A DNA stretch of 64,000 nt from Hemerocallis citrina (Eukaryota; Streptophyta; Magnoliopsida; Asparagales; Asphodelaceae), in contig CM030364.1 in the NCBI GenBank assembly GCA_017893485.1, positions 252,190,731 through 252,254,730 on the forward strand, given 5' to 3'. Of this stretch, positions 1-16,099 are shown piece by piece. The notes under the pieces were generated by a model. It had not been told where the DNA came from. It searched no databases and saw only the letters and a program-made list of their open reading frames with translations. The number at the start of each line of letters is the position of its first letter. Position 1 is the stretch's first letter. A program made the translations under genes and the position numbers.

Positions 1-1825
1 AGTCCTGGAACGCATTCGTTGGACTAGACCCATAGAGCATATACTTACGTTTTCGAGGTTCCATCACATCTCCACTAGTGTCTGTCCTTAGGTAGATTAT
101 TATTAATTAAAACACAATTTCCCTTCTCTAGAGTTAGTGTATCATGCTGGACTTAATTCCACAAAAATAACCCCAAGACCCAACTGGTCAAAATCCACAA
201 AATCTCATCTGTCGGTTCACAGAAATCCCTCTCAACTCTTAGAGACTCACAATTCGAATATCAACACAAAATCTTTCATTTTAAACTCTCAATTCCATCA
301 CCAAATCGTTTATATTAAGAAAACTTCTTTAATCAACAAAATCCAAATTCATCCAATATACTCACAAATTTCCAGAAATGAAATAAGATATTAAATCCAT
401 TAAATAACTGAGAATTATATTTTGAAGTCGTAGAAAATCACATAACATCAATTCCTTTGAAAACTGTATATATAACACTTCATAAAGTCATAGAAATACA
501 ATTCAAATTCTATTATAATGAAAATATAACTGTTAATAAAATACAGTAATCTGTAGCAAAAACTTCATCTAAAACAGTAGATCAATAATCCATAAGTTCG
601 AATAAATAATTGTTCAAGAAAACGACAAAAACTCAACAAAACAATCAGCATAAGGGCTCACGGTCGACTGTCAAAACCAGTTCAAAAAGCGACGGTCGAA
701 TGTCAAGCCAAAAATCCAAAATCCAAGAACTGCCAGTCGACCGACATTTCATGTATTATTTCGTGCGGTCGACTGTCATGTTCGAAATTCACAGTTTTGA
801 ATTTCGTGCACTTTTCTACTAATACATCGTTTATCTTTGTATATTATAAATTTGTGAAACAAAATTTCTGAAATGATCAAATACAACTTGCCTAACATAT
901 TGGAGTTTATAAAACTAATTAAAATCTCATCAAGATCATAAAAGAGCAATTTTTATCAAAACTTCTTCAATATCACAGTAAAAGTAAATGTATATGAGCA
1001 TATAAGGTGTAGGCATCAGTTAAATGCATCAAAATTTGATGTTTATAAGTAGTATAATGCTTCAATTCAATCTCAATACGAAACAAATCAAATCCAAATC
1101 GAAAACTTCAAAAAAAAACACAAGAAATCAATTTCGGCTGAAAGCATCAGACCCAAAATCAAGAAATAACTCCAACTCTTAAAACTTGATCTTTTTTATT
1201 CCATAAACCCCTCTTGTAATTTATTAAACACATACACAACCACCTACATCAGTTTTCCCATGATTATATGCAATCACAACATGTATTTGTCTAGTTCTTT
1301 TAATCAAAATACCCAAAATAGATCATATGTATACATACACAGTAAGGAACCCTTCTTTATTCACTTTTATGCAATATACATCATACCACTCTTTGTAAAT
1401 GATCAATCAGTAAGAACATGAAAGAAGCAACGTACCCATGATTTCTATTAGGTTCTTTAACAATCTCAAGTCATCTATATAGAATTTTAATCATCAATTC
1501 ATAGTATTCATGAAATTTAAATCTTTATTCATCCATCCATCAATACATTCGTTATATCATCATACAATTCTCTAACATGCTTTCTAATAGTCAAATCATC
1601 ACATACAACATGCATAGAACAATAAGAAAATAAATATATGTCACTCACCTTATTGAAGAATCAACCGAAATAATAAAGAGAATAAGAAAAGTCCTTCCTT
1701 TCACAAAAAATCCAAGATCATCGCTTCGAAACTCCAAGAAATCAATAATAAAGGAAACCCCTTTGTTTTGTGCAGCAAAGAGACGGCTGCAACTTCTCTT
1801 TTAATAGGCCAGAAATTAGGTATTA

Positions 1826-5685
<3,860 letters not shown>

Positions 5686-6232
5686 ACATATATAAATCCT
5701 TATACTTGGAAATTAGATTAACCAATTCAATTGAGATTTAAAATAAAAAATAACTACCCTGATTTGGCCGGCACTGTTTTCAAACCCAGAAAATAAAATT
5801 TTAAATTTTGCCTTTAAGTGGCAATTTTACAAAAAGACCATTCTTTAACAAATTTGCGAAATAAACCAAATCTATTAGAATAGAAAGTAAACTCTTTACC
5901 TCTGAGTTGGCTAGTCATCCTGCTCAGCCAAGAAAACCAAAATTCTGGAGTTTTCACTCCAAGTGGTAATTTTGCACAAAAGCCCATCTTTTTGTAATAT
6001 TTGCAAATATGCCAAAAAAATATCAGAAAAAACCAAAAATAAATAATACATACTAATAAATATTAGGTTTTCCCAAAATAATTTCTGACTTTGAAACTCC
6101 CAAGAAAATATTTGCATGTGTTTTGCACGTGTAAAAGATAAATTTTAGAAAAATGTTTATTAAATCACCAAAAATCACTTTAATTCATTTATTAATCTCA
6201 AAACCATTATTTAAAAAATATAGGGTGTTACA

Positions 6233-6250
6233 TAACTCTCTCCTTAGAAT
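6233..6250 (-). other. Polypurine tract of element A
   Basis: On the minus strand the purine-rich stretch AAGGAGAGAG lies directly upstream of the 3' LTR start at 6232. This is the expected position of the plus-strand DNA primer in reverse transcription. Confidence 0.6.
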
Positions 6251-6384
6251 AGTTCTGTCCTCAGAACTACTACTAATATGGATCAAACGATATAAGCAAA
6301 AAAAAAAATGCAATCACATAAATGGAAATATAGTTTAAGGAATTTAATTACACAAGAGAATACAATTTAACCAAAAGAATACAA

Positions 6385-7844
6385 TCATACAAAAAGCTCA
6401 GGAAAATCCTTCTGCATGCGATCCTCTGGCTCCCAAGTAGCTTCCTCATTCTGCTGGTTCCTCCACAATACCTTGACCATAGGTATCACCTTATTCCTCA
6501 ACACCTCCCGACGATCAACGATCTCTACAGGCCGCTCCTTGTAACTCAAGTTCAATTGTACACCTTCAGGCACTTCCACCAACTGATGAATCTGATCCGG
6601 CACATACTTCCTCAACATCGACACATGAAACACATCATGCACTTGTGCCAATTCCTCCGGTAGCTCCAACTTATATGATGTTTTACCAATCCGCCCCAAA
6701 TTCCTGTATATCCCAATGTACCTTGGTGCCAACTTTTCTCCCTTTCCAAATCTGATCACTCCTTTAGTCGGAGACACCTTGAAAAAAACTGCATCTCCAA
6801 CCTCAAACTCCAAGTCATTTCGTCGAGTGTCTGCATAACTCTTCTGCCGACTCTGAGCCTCGACCAACCTCTTACGAATCAGATCAATCTTCTCCGATGT
6901 CTGTTGCACAATCTCAAGCCCAAACATCTGCCTCTCATCAACTTCATACCAACAAATAGGTGTCCTGCACTTCCTCCCGTACAAAGCTTCATATGGTGCC
7001 ATACTGATACTCGCATGGTAACTGTTGTTATAAGAAACTCAATAAATGACAAGTACCTCTCCCAACTGCCCCCAAAATCCATAACACAAGCCCTCAGCAT
7101 ATCCTCGAATACCCGATTCATCCTTTCAGTCTGACTATCTGTCTGTGGATGGAAAGCAGTACTGAAATCGGTTCTGGTACCCAAAGCTGCTTGCAAACCC
7201 TTCCAAAACCTTGATGTGAACCTCGCATCCCTGTCGGAAACAATCCACACAGGAACTCCATGAAGTCTCACATTCTCATCAATGTACAGCTTTGTCAGTT
7301 TCTCCAATAAACAGGTAATCTTTATAGACAAAAAGTGAGCTGACTTAGTCAAACGGTCCACAATAACCCAAATTGAGTCATTGCCCTTCGGACTCTTCGG
7401 CAACCCTGTGATGAAATCCATGCTGATAATCTCCCACTTCCATTCTGGAATAGGAAATGGCTGTAACTAACCTTCCGGCCTCTGATTCTCTGTTTTGATC
7501 TGCTGGAAAGTCAGACACCTTGCCACAAAGTCTGCTATATCTCTCTTCATACCTGACCATCAAAAGTTCTATTTGATGCCCTTGTACATCTTTGTGCCTC
7601 TAGGATATACTAACAAAAAGGTACTGTGTGCCTCTTGTAAGATACTTTCTCTCAAATCTGCATTCTCCGGAACACACAACTTCTTACCCATCCATAGAAC
7701 TCCATCTTGGACATGGAACTCTAATAACTTGCCTTCGGAAACCTGCTGCAACATCTTCTGAATCTCTGCATCTGATTTCTGACCCTCCATAACCTGCTCT
7801 CTCAAAGAAGGCTGCAACCTCAACTGAGCCAAAGACGCTCCCAA
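6385..7844 (-). pseudogene. Element A integrase with C-terminal chromodomain, broken
   Basis: Read from 7844 down: the spacer after RNase H, a remnant of the zinc-binding domain (CLTCQQ near 7500), then the catalytic core with all three acidic positions visible: VDRLTKSAHFL, VSDRDARF and SQTERMNR. The C-terminal part ends in a chromodomain (from about RPVEIVDRREV to EEATWEPEDRM), which in chromoviruses targets integration to chromatin. Stops occur around 7563-7569 and 7468, and a one-base frameshift near 7015-7030 separates core from C-terminal domain. The last stop is at 6385, 150 bp before the LTR. Confidence 0.85.
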
Positions 7845-7847
7845 ACC

Positions 7848-8611
7848 CTACAGTACCACCTCGATACCTGCCTGATCAAACTCTGCTGCCAACTCTTTTT
7901 GAGTAGTGATCAAACTCGACAAACTGCTCTTCTGACTAAGCCCATCGACCACCACATTCGCCTTGCCTGGATGATACTTGATCTCAGAACGAATGTCTTC
8001 CAACACTTCCAACCACCTTCTCTGTCGAAGATTTAGATCCCTCTGCTGGTAGATATACTTCAGGCTCATATGGTCGTTAAACATGTTGACCTTCTCTCCA
8101 TATACATAATGGCTCCACTGCTTCAAGGCAAAGATAATAGCTGCCAATTCTAGATCGTGCGTCAGATAGTTCTTCTCATGCGGACACAACTGCCTTGAAT
8201 CATATGCAATAATCTTTCCTTCTTGCATCAAGACACATTCCAAATCTCTGAGTGACGCATCGCTGAAGATATCATAATCCTTCCCATCTTGTGGCAAAGC
8301 TAAGATAGGCGCAGTCGTCAACATCTCCTTTAGCTCAAGGAAACTCGCCTCACACTTATCAGTCCAAGTGAATGCTGCATTCTTCTGAGTTAACCCTATC
8401 AAAGGAACTGCGATCTGTGCATAGCCCTGAATGAATCTTCTGTAGTACCCAGCCAAACCCAAGAAATTCCTGACTTCATTCACTGTCGTTGGCTTCGGCC
8501 AATACTTCACTGCTTCAACCTTCTGATGATTGGTGGTCACTCCCTCCTTAGAAAGGATATGACCAAGGAAAGCTATCTCAAACTTCCAAGAAAGCTATCT
8601 CAAACTTCCAA
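7848..8611 (-). pseudogene. Element A connection and RNase H domain, broken
   Basis: Contains the RT-RNase H tether (FLGLAGYYRRFI) and the RNase H domain (FSDASLRDLECVLMQ, then NDHMSLKYIYQQRDLNLRQ and YHPGKANVVVDGLSQ). RNase H removes the RNA strand during cDNA synthesis. Compared with family members, TDH is changed to NDH and ADALS to VDGLS, so catalytic positions are altered. A 22-bp tandem duplication at about 8568-8611 breaks the frame between RT and this domain; a stop at 7848-7850 separates it from the integrase. Confidence 0.85.
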
Positions 8612-8688
8612 AACTCACACTTCGACAGCTTGACATACAAGTTATGCTCCTGTAACTTCTTCAATAGCTCTACCAAGTGCTTAGAGTG

Positions 8689-9738
8689 CTATTCCTCCGA
8701 CTTTGAATATACCAGAATATCATTAATGAACACCACCATGAAGGAATCAATAAACGGCCGCAAATTCTGATTCATCATATCCATGAAAACTACCGGCGCA
8801 TTCGTCACTCCGAATGACATTACCAAAAACTCATAGAGTTCATGATGAGTTCTGAAAACTGTTTTACTCACATCTTCCTCCTTAACTCGAACCTGATGAT
8901 ACCCTGACCATAGATCAATCTTCGAAAATACAGCTGCTCCCCGAAGCCTATTAAATAGATCATCAATCCATGGAAGTGGATACTTTTTCTGAATTGTCAC
9001 CCTGTTCAACTCCCGGTAGTCAATGCACATCCTCATTGACCCATCATTCTTCTTCATTAACAACACTGGTGCTCCCCATGGCGAAGTACTCGGCCTGATG
9101 AATCCCTTACTTAGCAATTCCTCAATCTGCTTCTTAACTTCATCCTGCTCTATAGGTGCCATCCTATACGGAGCTTTAGAAATCGGAGCACTTCCCGGCT
9201 GAACATTAGTACAGAACTCAACATCTCGCTGCGGCGGCAATCCCGGCAAATCTTCCAAGAATCCAGTATGAAAATCCCTGACAACTAGAATACTTCTGAC
9301 TTCATTTGGAATCATCAACTTAGATACCATTGCAGTCACTTTCGGGTCCTTCTTTCCCTCAAAAGTCACTACAGGACCTTCTGGTGCCTTCACTAACACC
9401 TCTTTCTTCTTGCATTCAATTGTGGCACTATATATTGCCATCCAATCAATGCCCACGATCACATCCACACCCATGACTTGCAGCTCGATGAGATCAATGC
9501 CAAATAATCTCCTACCAATCTCGATATTACAGCCCTCGCAATATGGATCAGCAATCAATTCCTCTCCTGATGGTGTTGCCACCGACGAGACTCTACCTGA
9601 AAATACGTTAGGTTCCGCACCTAAAACTTTAGTAAAATTGGGCGACACAAATGTATGCAAAGAACCAGTATTAAATAAAACTTTTGCTGTTATTCCATTA
9701 ATCAAGACAAATCCTGTTATATGAAGAATGATACTCAA
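8689..9738 (-). pseudogene. Element A protease and reverse transcriptase, catalytically dead
   Basis: The N-terminal part is a retropepsin-like protease in which the active-site D-T/S-G reads NTGS ([11 protein letters not shown]). The RT follows: [28 protein letters not shown], then [11 protein letters not shown] where the family has F/Y-x-D-D, so the first catalytic Asp is Asn. Other conserved residues are also changed in the C-to-T/G-to-A direction (for example W in DLWSGYHQ). The ORF stops at 8689, before the RT thumb. Protease and RT are each disabled by an Asp-to-Asn change. Confidence 0.9.
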
Positions 9739-9856
9739 ATCTCCAGTTTATTCTTAAAGCAAGTTTTACTCAATACAATAAATGAATTCAAAATTCTTGC
9801 ATACCCTGGATCACATCGTCTGAGTTACTTGCATCCTCCTCAGTTAATGCGAATAC

Positions 9857-10690
9857 TTACCCCTGCCTCTGAAATTTGCCTCCGCCTGGACCTTCCTTCT
9901 TCAACTGCAGACAATTTGGTCTGACATGTGCTTCACGACCACACTGATAACATGTCCACGCCTTAAGTGGCTTGGTGCATGCTGACTGATAGTGGCCTGC
10001 CTCTCCACTGTTGAAACAAGTCACGCCTTGAATTGCGGGTGCCTTCTGCTCTGGCCTACTGAACCTGTCCTGCTTCACTGGAAACTTCTTCCCACTCTGA
10101 CTAGTTGCTGGCCTCGTGTTCCTGTTCCAGGTTGCCTGCTTCTTCTGGAACTGATCCATATCTTCTTCTGTCATAGCTGCTCTCCTGACCAGCTTATCAA
10201 ACCTTCTGATACCCAACAGTATCATCCGCAACCTCAAATTCGGCCTTAAGCCCTGCTTGAATTTTTTGGCCTTCTTCGCCTTATCAACAATCAGTTCTGG
10301 TGCATACCTTGACAGCTGGGTAAACCTAGTCTCATATTCGCGCACTGACATGTTGCCTTACTGCAGATTCAAGAATTTCGTTGCCTTTTTCTCCTGAATA
10401 TCCAGAGGAAAGAAATGATCCCCGAACTCTTCCAGAAAAGCCTCCCAAGTCACCTGTTGATCCCCAAAACTCCTCTTCACTGACTGCCACCAGACGCCAG
10501 CATCCTTCTCTAACTGCATTGTAGCCAATTTTACCTTATTGGCTGCTGGGGTTTCCAAAACTTCGAAGACTATCTCCATCTGTCTAATCCAATCATCAGC
10601 CTCATTTAGATCAGACTGCTCCTCAAAAACAGGCGACTTCATTCGCTTGAAGGACTCAACCTGCTTAATTGGATCAGCATTAACAAGCAC
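9857..10690 (-). pseudogene. Element A gag with zinc knuckles, broken
   Basis: Two same-frame segments (10690-10358 and 10351-9857) separated by a single in-frame stop. The first has the retrotransposon gag capsid-like signature (ADDWIRQMEIVFEVL, WWQSVKRSFG, LEEFGDHFFP); the second continues with MSVREYETRFTQLSRYAP and ends with two CCHC knuckles. The first knuckle has lost a Cys (CFNSGEAGHYQSAC); the second is CYQCGREAHVRPNC. Gag would coat and package the genomic RNA. The start codon is uncertain because the 5' end is also degraded. Confidence 0.85.
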
Positions 10691-11085
10691 TGGTCCAGTC
10701 CCTTGATTCTAATTCTGATTCTGATTCTGTGCCATGTTGGCTGTCATGAATGTGTTTAAGGTCTGATATACCCTGACAATTTCAGTCTCAAGATCAAGTC
10801 CAGCCCATGGGAACCCTCAGCCCCATCACGATTTCCACAATTCCTGGTCCTGGGTCCTGCCATTATACTTAATATTGCAAAATGAGGGAAAAGTTAAAGC
10901 ATCACAACACAATTCACATTCACATCAATACCCCTTGGCAAAACCTCAATTATACCCTAACCCATAACATCTTGTTTTAATTCTATGTGATACTCACACT
11001 CTAATGTCCACACCTAGGTACTCACGCTCTAATGCCCACACCTAGGTTTATTCTTATACCATGTTTAATATTACTATTGAAGCAT

Positions 11086-11097
11086 GCTCTGATACCG
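11086..11097 (-). other. Primer binding site of element A (initiator Met tRNA type)
   Basis: On the minus strand GGTATCAGAGC lies a few bases inside the 5' LTR end. It matches the initiator tRNA-Met 3' end used by most plant chromoviruses, with the usual leading T replaced by C. Confidence 0.75.
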
Positions 11098-11102
11098 ATC
11101 TC

Positions 11103-12960
11103 TCCAGCGCCCCGAATTTCTAATATAATATCTTAGAAATACGTGGCACAATTCCCAGCATCTACCTCAATGTAATAGTAAACATAGCCAAACACAGATA
11201 AAATTTTCAACTTTTATTACATCAATTCTTTACAAAGCACGACAGAAAATTAACACCTTGAATTACAATTCTTTCCTTTTATAACACATTCTTTTACAAT
11301 TTGCATAAGTCGCATTATCATTCTATCACATGCATCCAAATCCCAAGCTATAGGTATCTACCTGTAAAATATGAGGCTAGAGATAATCCTAACCCCCAAA
11401 ACTACATGGGCCAGCCATAACGGTGTGTGTGACATAAAAAAAAATGCAACATAAATAAAACATAAAGAATAAAGTCATGATCAACACATACTAACAGTAG
11501 TAACGAGTGGAATACGAAATAACAATTAATAAAGTATGAAAATATTAAGTGAAACTAGACTAAGTGTCAAGTGTAGGGAAACAGAAAACAACATGCATAA
11601 AACTAAGTCGAGAAAATACAAATGCAATATGATGACTCTCTAATGCATACTTATCGGATTCACATTCCATATTACATAGGTCCGGTGCAAGCCCTTATTG
11701 TTCTCTACTTTGCAGAGTTAGATACCTCGTTATGCAACTAATCTTACTACGGTGATATAAAAAAGATCCAGATTACTCCGCAAATAGGCCTGACAATCCT
11801 CGACGCGCAAGCATCATGTAAGCATAGCTAAAAAATCGGAGAATCACCTCCCTGCCGTGTACCCCACGAATAGGCCCGCCGACCCTCGACGTGCAGGTAC
11901 ACAAGTACATCCCGTGAATAGGACTGTTGACCATCGACATGCGAATGCACCTGTATGTTTCGTGAATAGGCCTACATATCATCGACACGCGAACAAACCA
12001 AATGTCCTCTCGAGACAGAACACCACACTGTCCTGGAACGCATCTGTTGGACTAGACCCCTAGAGCATATACTTACGTCTCCCAAGTTCCATCACATCTC
12101 CACTAGTGTCTGTCCTTAGATAGATTATTATTAATTAAAACATAATTTCTCCCCTCTAGAGTTAGTGTATCCTGTCGGACTTAATTCCACAAAAACAACC
12201 CCAAGACCCAACTAGTCAAAATCTACCAAATCTCATCAGCCAGTTCACAGGAATCCCTCTCAACTCTTAGAGAATCACAATTCGAATCTCAACACAAAAA
12301 CTTTCATTTAAAACTCTCAATTCCATCACCAAATCGTTTATATTAAAAAAACTTCTTTAATCAACAAAATCCAAATTCATTCAATATACTCACAAATTTC
12401 CAAAAATGAAATAAGATATTAAATCCATTAAATAACTGAGAATCATATTTTGAAGTCATAGAAAATCACATAACATCAATTCCTTCGAAAACCGTATATA
12501 TATCACTTTATAAAGTCATAGAAATACAATTTAAATTCTATTATAATGAAAATATAACTGTCTGTAAAATACAGTAATCTGTAGAAAAAACTTTATCTAA
12601 AATAGTAGATCCATAATCCGTAAGTTCGAAGAAATAATCGTTCAAGTAAATGACAAAAACTCAACAAAACAATCAGCATAAGGGCTGACGGTCGACTGTG
12701 AAAACCAGTTCAAAAAGCAACGGTCGACTGTCAAGCCAAAAATCCAAAATCCAAGAACTACCAGTCGATTGACATTTCATGTGTTATTTCGTGCGGTCGA
12801 CTGTCATATTCGAAAATTCACAACTTTGAATTTCATGCACTTTTCTACTGATACATCGTTTAATCTTTGTAAAAACATAAATTTGTGAAACAAAATTCCT
12901 GAGAAATTCAAATACAACTTGTCTAACATACTGGAGTTTATAAAACTAATCAAGGTCATC
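11103..12960 (-). repeat. Truncated 5' LTR of element A
   Basis: The inner boundary aligns with the LTR end at 63144 (TTCGGGGC core). The sequence is collinear with the right half of the related LTR and with 1-925. Homology fades between 12945 and 12990, so about 1.4 kb including the likely TATA region is missing. Element A therefore has no intact 5' promoter. Confidence 0.8.
11779..11990. repeat. ~49-bp tandem repeat inside the element A LTR
   Basis: Three to four imperfect units each contain CGxGAATAGGCC and a CATCGAC or CCTCGAC(A/G)(C/T)GC segment. The same array is present in inverted orientation at 62320-62535. The short ORFs across it are by-products of the repeat. Confidence 0.7.
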
Positions 12961-13439
12961 ATTATTCGAGAGTTCATTTTTATTCTTCGTCTTCTGAAGT
13001 GTTGCTACCACTTGAGTCGTCCTATATTTCTTGAGTCCTTAGAGAGAAGAAGCCAACAAATTTTTCTTCGGAGGGCTAACCAACGTACTTACCAGTTCAT
13101 ATTACAGCTGAGTATAAAGTGATAAACAAAGATAAAAAATACAGCAATGATATTATAAAAATGAAAATGTAATTTATGAGCAAACTAGGTTTGTCCGTTG
13201 ACACGTGCTTACGACACGTCTTCGGAACGATGCACCTTGTTTAATCATAAAAAATAGTTTTGGAGGTCCAGCAAATTAATTGAAGTAGCAAACATAGAGC
13301 AAAAAACATATTATATGTTTTTTTTTTTGATTTTTTTGAATTATCTTTAAAGTTTTTAAAATTTTAAATTGTTAAAATTTTTAATTTTTTAATATTTTAA
13401 AATTTTAAAAAAATTTATTTTCTTAATTGTTTTAATAGA
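12961..13439. other. AT-rich intergenic sequence
   Basis: I see no conserved coding sequence or structured repeat here, only homopolymer-rich DNA between the truncated LTR and the next dispersed repeat. Confidence 0.5.
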
Positions 13440-13635
13440 AGAGGGAGGGAGAGCGAGAAAAAAAAATTAAATAAATATCGGAGTTGTTTTGGATGGAAGA
13501 TATGAATTTGAGCTTTGAGGAGAACTTTTGAGGGGAAAATATGTTTTGTAAAGTTTGATTTGGGCCTTTAATTTTGGGGTGATTGAAGGAGAGCCACTTG
13601 ATAGCTTTCTTTGTGTTTTATTATATAGATATAAG
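13440..13635. repeat. Dispersed repeat, copy 1 (pair with 19855-20050)
   Basis: A GAGGGAGGGAGAG-like purine run, a GGATTTGAATTTTGG-like stretch and a closing GAGCCACTTGATA then TTGTGTTTTATTATAT occur in the same order and orientation at 19855-20050. Identity is moderate with indels. The pair brackets 6.2 kb, but no TG...CA ends or PBS were found, so it is not called an LTR pair. Confidence 0.55.
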
Positions 13636-14074
13636 ATTTTCGATATTGTATTATTGTTCACTAGTAATAGTTTATTTGTTTTCATCAATTTCGACACAGC
13701 TGATAAAGTAATAAAAAATAATATATTGAAAAAAGTTACTAGCTAAATATAAATATAGATTTAAAGGGATAATACTAAGGGTGCGTTTGGCCCAGCTTTT
13801 TTTGGGCTTTAAAGCTACTTCAGAAGGAGAAGCCAGAAAGTAGAGCTTTGAAATTAAAAGCTAAAGCTGTTTGGATAGTCAGCTTTTCTTTAAACTTTAA
13901 AGCTACTTTTAAGCTAGAAATTGTTTGGCATACGATATCAATTGTAAGCTACTTTTATACATAATTTAAGTTTTTGATTTTATTTAAGAATAAAATATAA
14001 GTTATCAAATTACAATTTTTTTTATATTACTAATAAATGAAATATTTAGAATAACCTAGAAAACTCGTAAAAAG

Positions 14075-14077
<3 letters not shown>

Positions 14078-14142
<65 letters not shown>
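14078..14142. repeat. (AT)n microsatellite
   Basis: About 32 uninterrupted AT dinucleotides inside the Harbinger-like element; likely to vary in length between individuals. Confidence 0.95.
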
Positions 14143-14145
<3 letters not shown>

Positions 14146-14264
14146 AAATGTACGTAAATAAAAAAATTAAAGGGCTACGATACTTTATGAAATGCGTCAT
14201 TCCATTCAAATGGGTTATTCAATGACAATGAATATAACAAAGTGTTTACAATATTATAAAATGG

Positions 14265-14846
14265 GATATTAACGGCTTTTCTGGTAGTATTCCGGCGAGC
14301 ATTGGCAAGTTATGGAATTTGAAGTCGTTGGATCTCAGTAGTCAGTGAAATCTCTCCGGTGATATACCTGCTGAGCTCTTCAGCTTGCCTAGTCTTCAAG
14401 TGGTTTCGCTTGCGAGTAATTCCGTATCAGGTGATGTTCTTGAAGGGTTCACTAGCTTATGGAGCTTGCAATTTCTTAACCTTTCGAGCAATTCATTCAC
14501 TGGTTCAATACCTGCAACTTATGGCTATCTTCAATTTCTCCAAGTGTTCTCCCTCTCAAACAACAATCTCTCCGGTTCGATCCCTGTGGAGCTCGGAAAC
14601 TGCTCTAATCTTACCATCATTCAGTTCAGATCAAACCAACTATCGGGTGCCATTCCCGTTGAGCTCTCCAGGCTTTCCAATTTGGTATAGCTTGATCTTG
14701 GCTATAACCTTCTCATAGGTGAAATCCCATCAGAAATCTCACGATGCTCTTCGCTGGTCACTCTCCGATTAGACCACAACCGTCTCTCTGGCGACATCCC
14801 AAACTCCATGTCGAATTTATCAAAGTTACAGACAATGGATCTCTCA
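14265..14846 (+). pseudogene. Captured fragment of an LRR receptor-like kinase ectodomain
   Basis: The plus strand reads through about eight leucine-rich repeats of the plant-specific LxxLxLxxNxLSGxIP type, for example LQFLNLSSNSFTGSIP, LQVFSLSNNNLSGSIP, LVTLRLDHNRLSGDIP. The order and wording resemble the last extracellular LRRs of Arabidopsis At4g36180-type kinases. In-frame stops near 14344 and 14688 break it, and it lacks signal peptide, transmembrane and kinase parts. At 14850 it fuses to unrelated GC-rich DNA. It is a passenger inside the transposon, though a transcript antisense to a parent gene could matter. Confidence 0.8.
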
Positions 14847-15236
14847 GCAAATAGTCAGTGGCGTGGCGGCGTGGTTCGACGGCGTGGCGGCGTACAATCC
14901 CCGGTCGACGACGGCGAGGAAGCGCGACCCCCGGTCGAGGTATGTTCGGCGAGGAAAGGGAGGAAGGGGAAGGGGAAGGGGAAGGGGCAGGGGAAATTTT
15001 TTTGATTTAGGATTTGGGTTTGGATACGTGAAGGGTTAAAAAGAAGAGAACAATAGAAAAAAAGAGAAAAGGAGAAGCCAGAAGTAGATCTGTAGGGCTT
15101 CTTTTGGAGCTCCTTTTCTTTATAAAAAATAAGCTACTTCTACTTTTTTTTGGCTTTTCAAAATATGTGTTTGGCCTAGCTTCTCCTTCTAAAGAAGAAG
15201 ATAAGCTAGTTTTAAGCTGGGCCAAACGCTACCTAA

Positions 15237-16085
15237 ATATATAAGTTCAAAACTGAGCCACTTCTGAATTTTTTTATGGTAACCCGGACCAACCCATATG
15301 GGGGCTGGCCCGGATTCGGACTGGCTAAGGACAAAAAAGCCATTGAACAAAACTTTAAATTTCTGTTTTCGGTCCATCTGCCACGTGGCGCTCCACATTG
15401 ACCGTCCACCTGTATTTTCTTTCTTTTAGCGGGGTGCATGGTCCACCAGCAAATGCCGCGTTAAATTGCACTTGCACGTGACTGACATGCAAGTTAGCGG
15501 GTTTGGTGTCAGAAAAGGGCAGACCCGAACCAGACAGAGGTAAGTACGAAGAATCTCATTCCTCGATTAAAAAATCGTACGTATCAACTTTATATTTGGC
15601 TTTGTTTAAGTTTTTGTAACTTCAAAGAGAAGCATCCCATTAGCATACGGTCCCTACGGTCCCCCATATATTTCATAAAAATACATTAACAAATTATTTT
15701 ATGCAATAGTAGAGTAAATACAATCACAATAGGTAAACGTGGGTGTCAATATGTGGTCAACATGATGATGTGGGTCTTGGGCATGTTGAGGAAACCTGGG
15801 TGTCAATATGTGGTCATCATGTCTAGCTTAGTCCAGACTCAGCACACGAGAGGAAACGTGGGTTGTGTCTGTGCCTAGATGGATAAGCACATACACTATT
15901 CCAATTGGCCTTGGATCGGCCAACGTGCCTAATGGGAAAGCACAATATTCATTTGTATTTATTTTAATGTTCTATATTGTAATAATGTAATACCACTTTA
16001 AAATCTATTTTAAGTATGTAGTAGCTAAAATCAACTTTCAAATTCAAGTATAAAACATACGCGAATGAGAAAAAAGAAAAGATTA
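15237..16085. other. Intergenic sequence with a short direct duplication
   Basis: No gene seen. A roughly 30-bp direct repeat (GGGTGTCAATATGTGGTCA core) occurs near 15738 and 15798. Confidence 0.5.
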
Positions 16086-16099
16086 ATTATCTGTATTTC

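Larger units (their letters stand above)
13779..15233. mobile_element. PIF/Harbinger-like non-autonomous element carrying a captured gene fragment
   Basis: Terminal inverted repeats: the left end is GGGTGCGTTTGGCCCAGCTT and the right end, reverse-complemented, is GGTAGCGTTTGGCCCAGCTT; similarity continues imperfectly inwards (an AGAAGGAGAAGC block on both sides). The 3-bp direct repeat TAA at 13776-13778 and 15234-15236 fits the TWA target preference of PIF/Harbinger. There is no transposase ORF. The interior holds an (AT)n tract, a piece of an LRR receptor kinase gene and a GC-rich segment at 14852-14995 of unknown origin. This is the layout of a Pack-type element. Confidence 0.75.

Noticed and set aside
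14385..14690. A real short LRR protein gene
   Set aside because: The reading frame continues as LRR on both sides beyond stop codons, and it lies between transposon terminal repeats; it is a captured fragment.
15007..15439. Minus-strand ORFs around the right Harbinger end
   Set aside because: They span the transposon terminus and intergenic DNA, with no domain or conservation.
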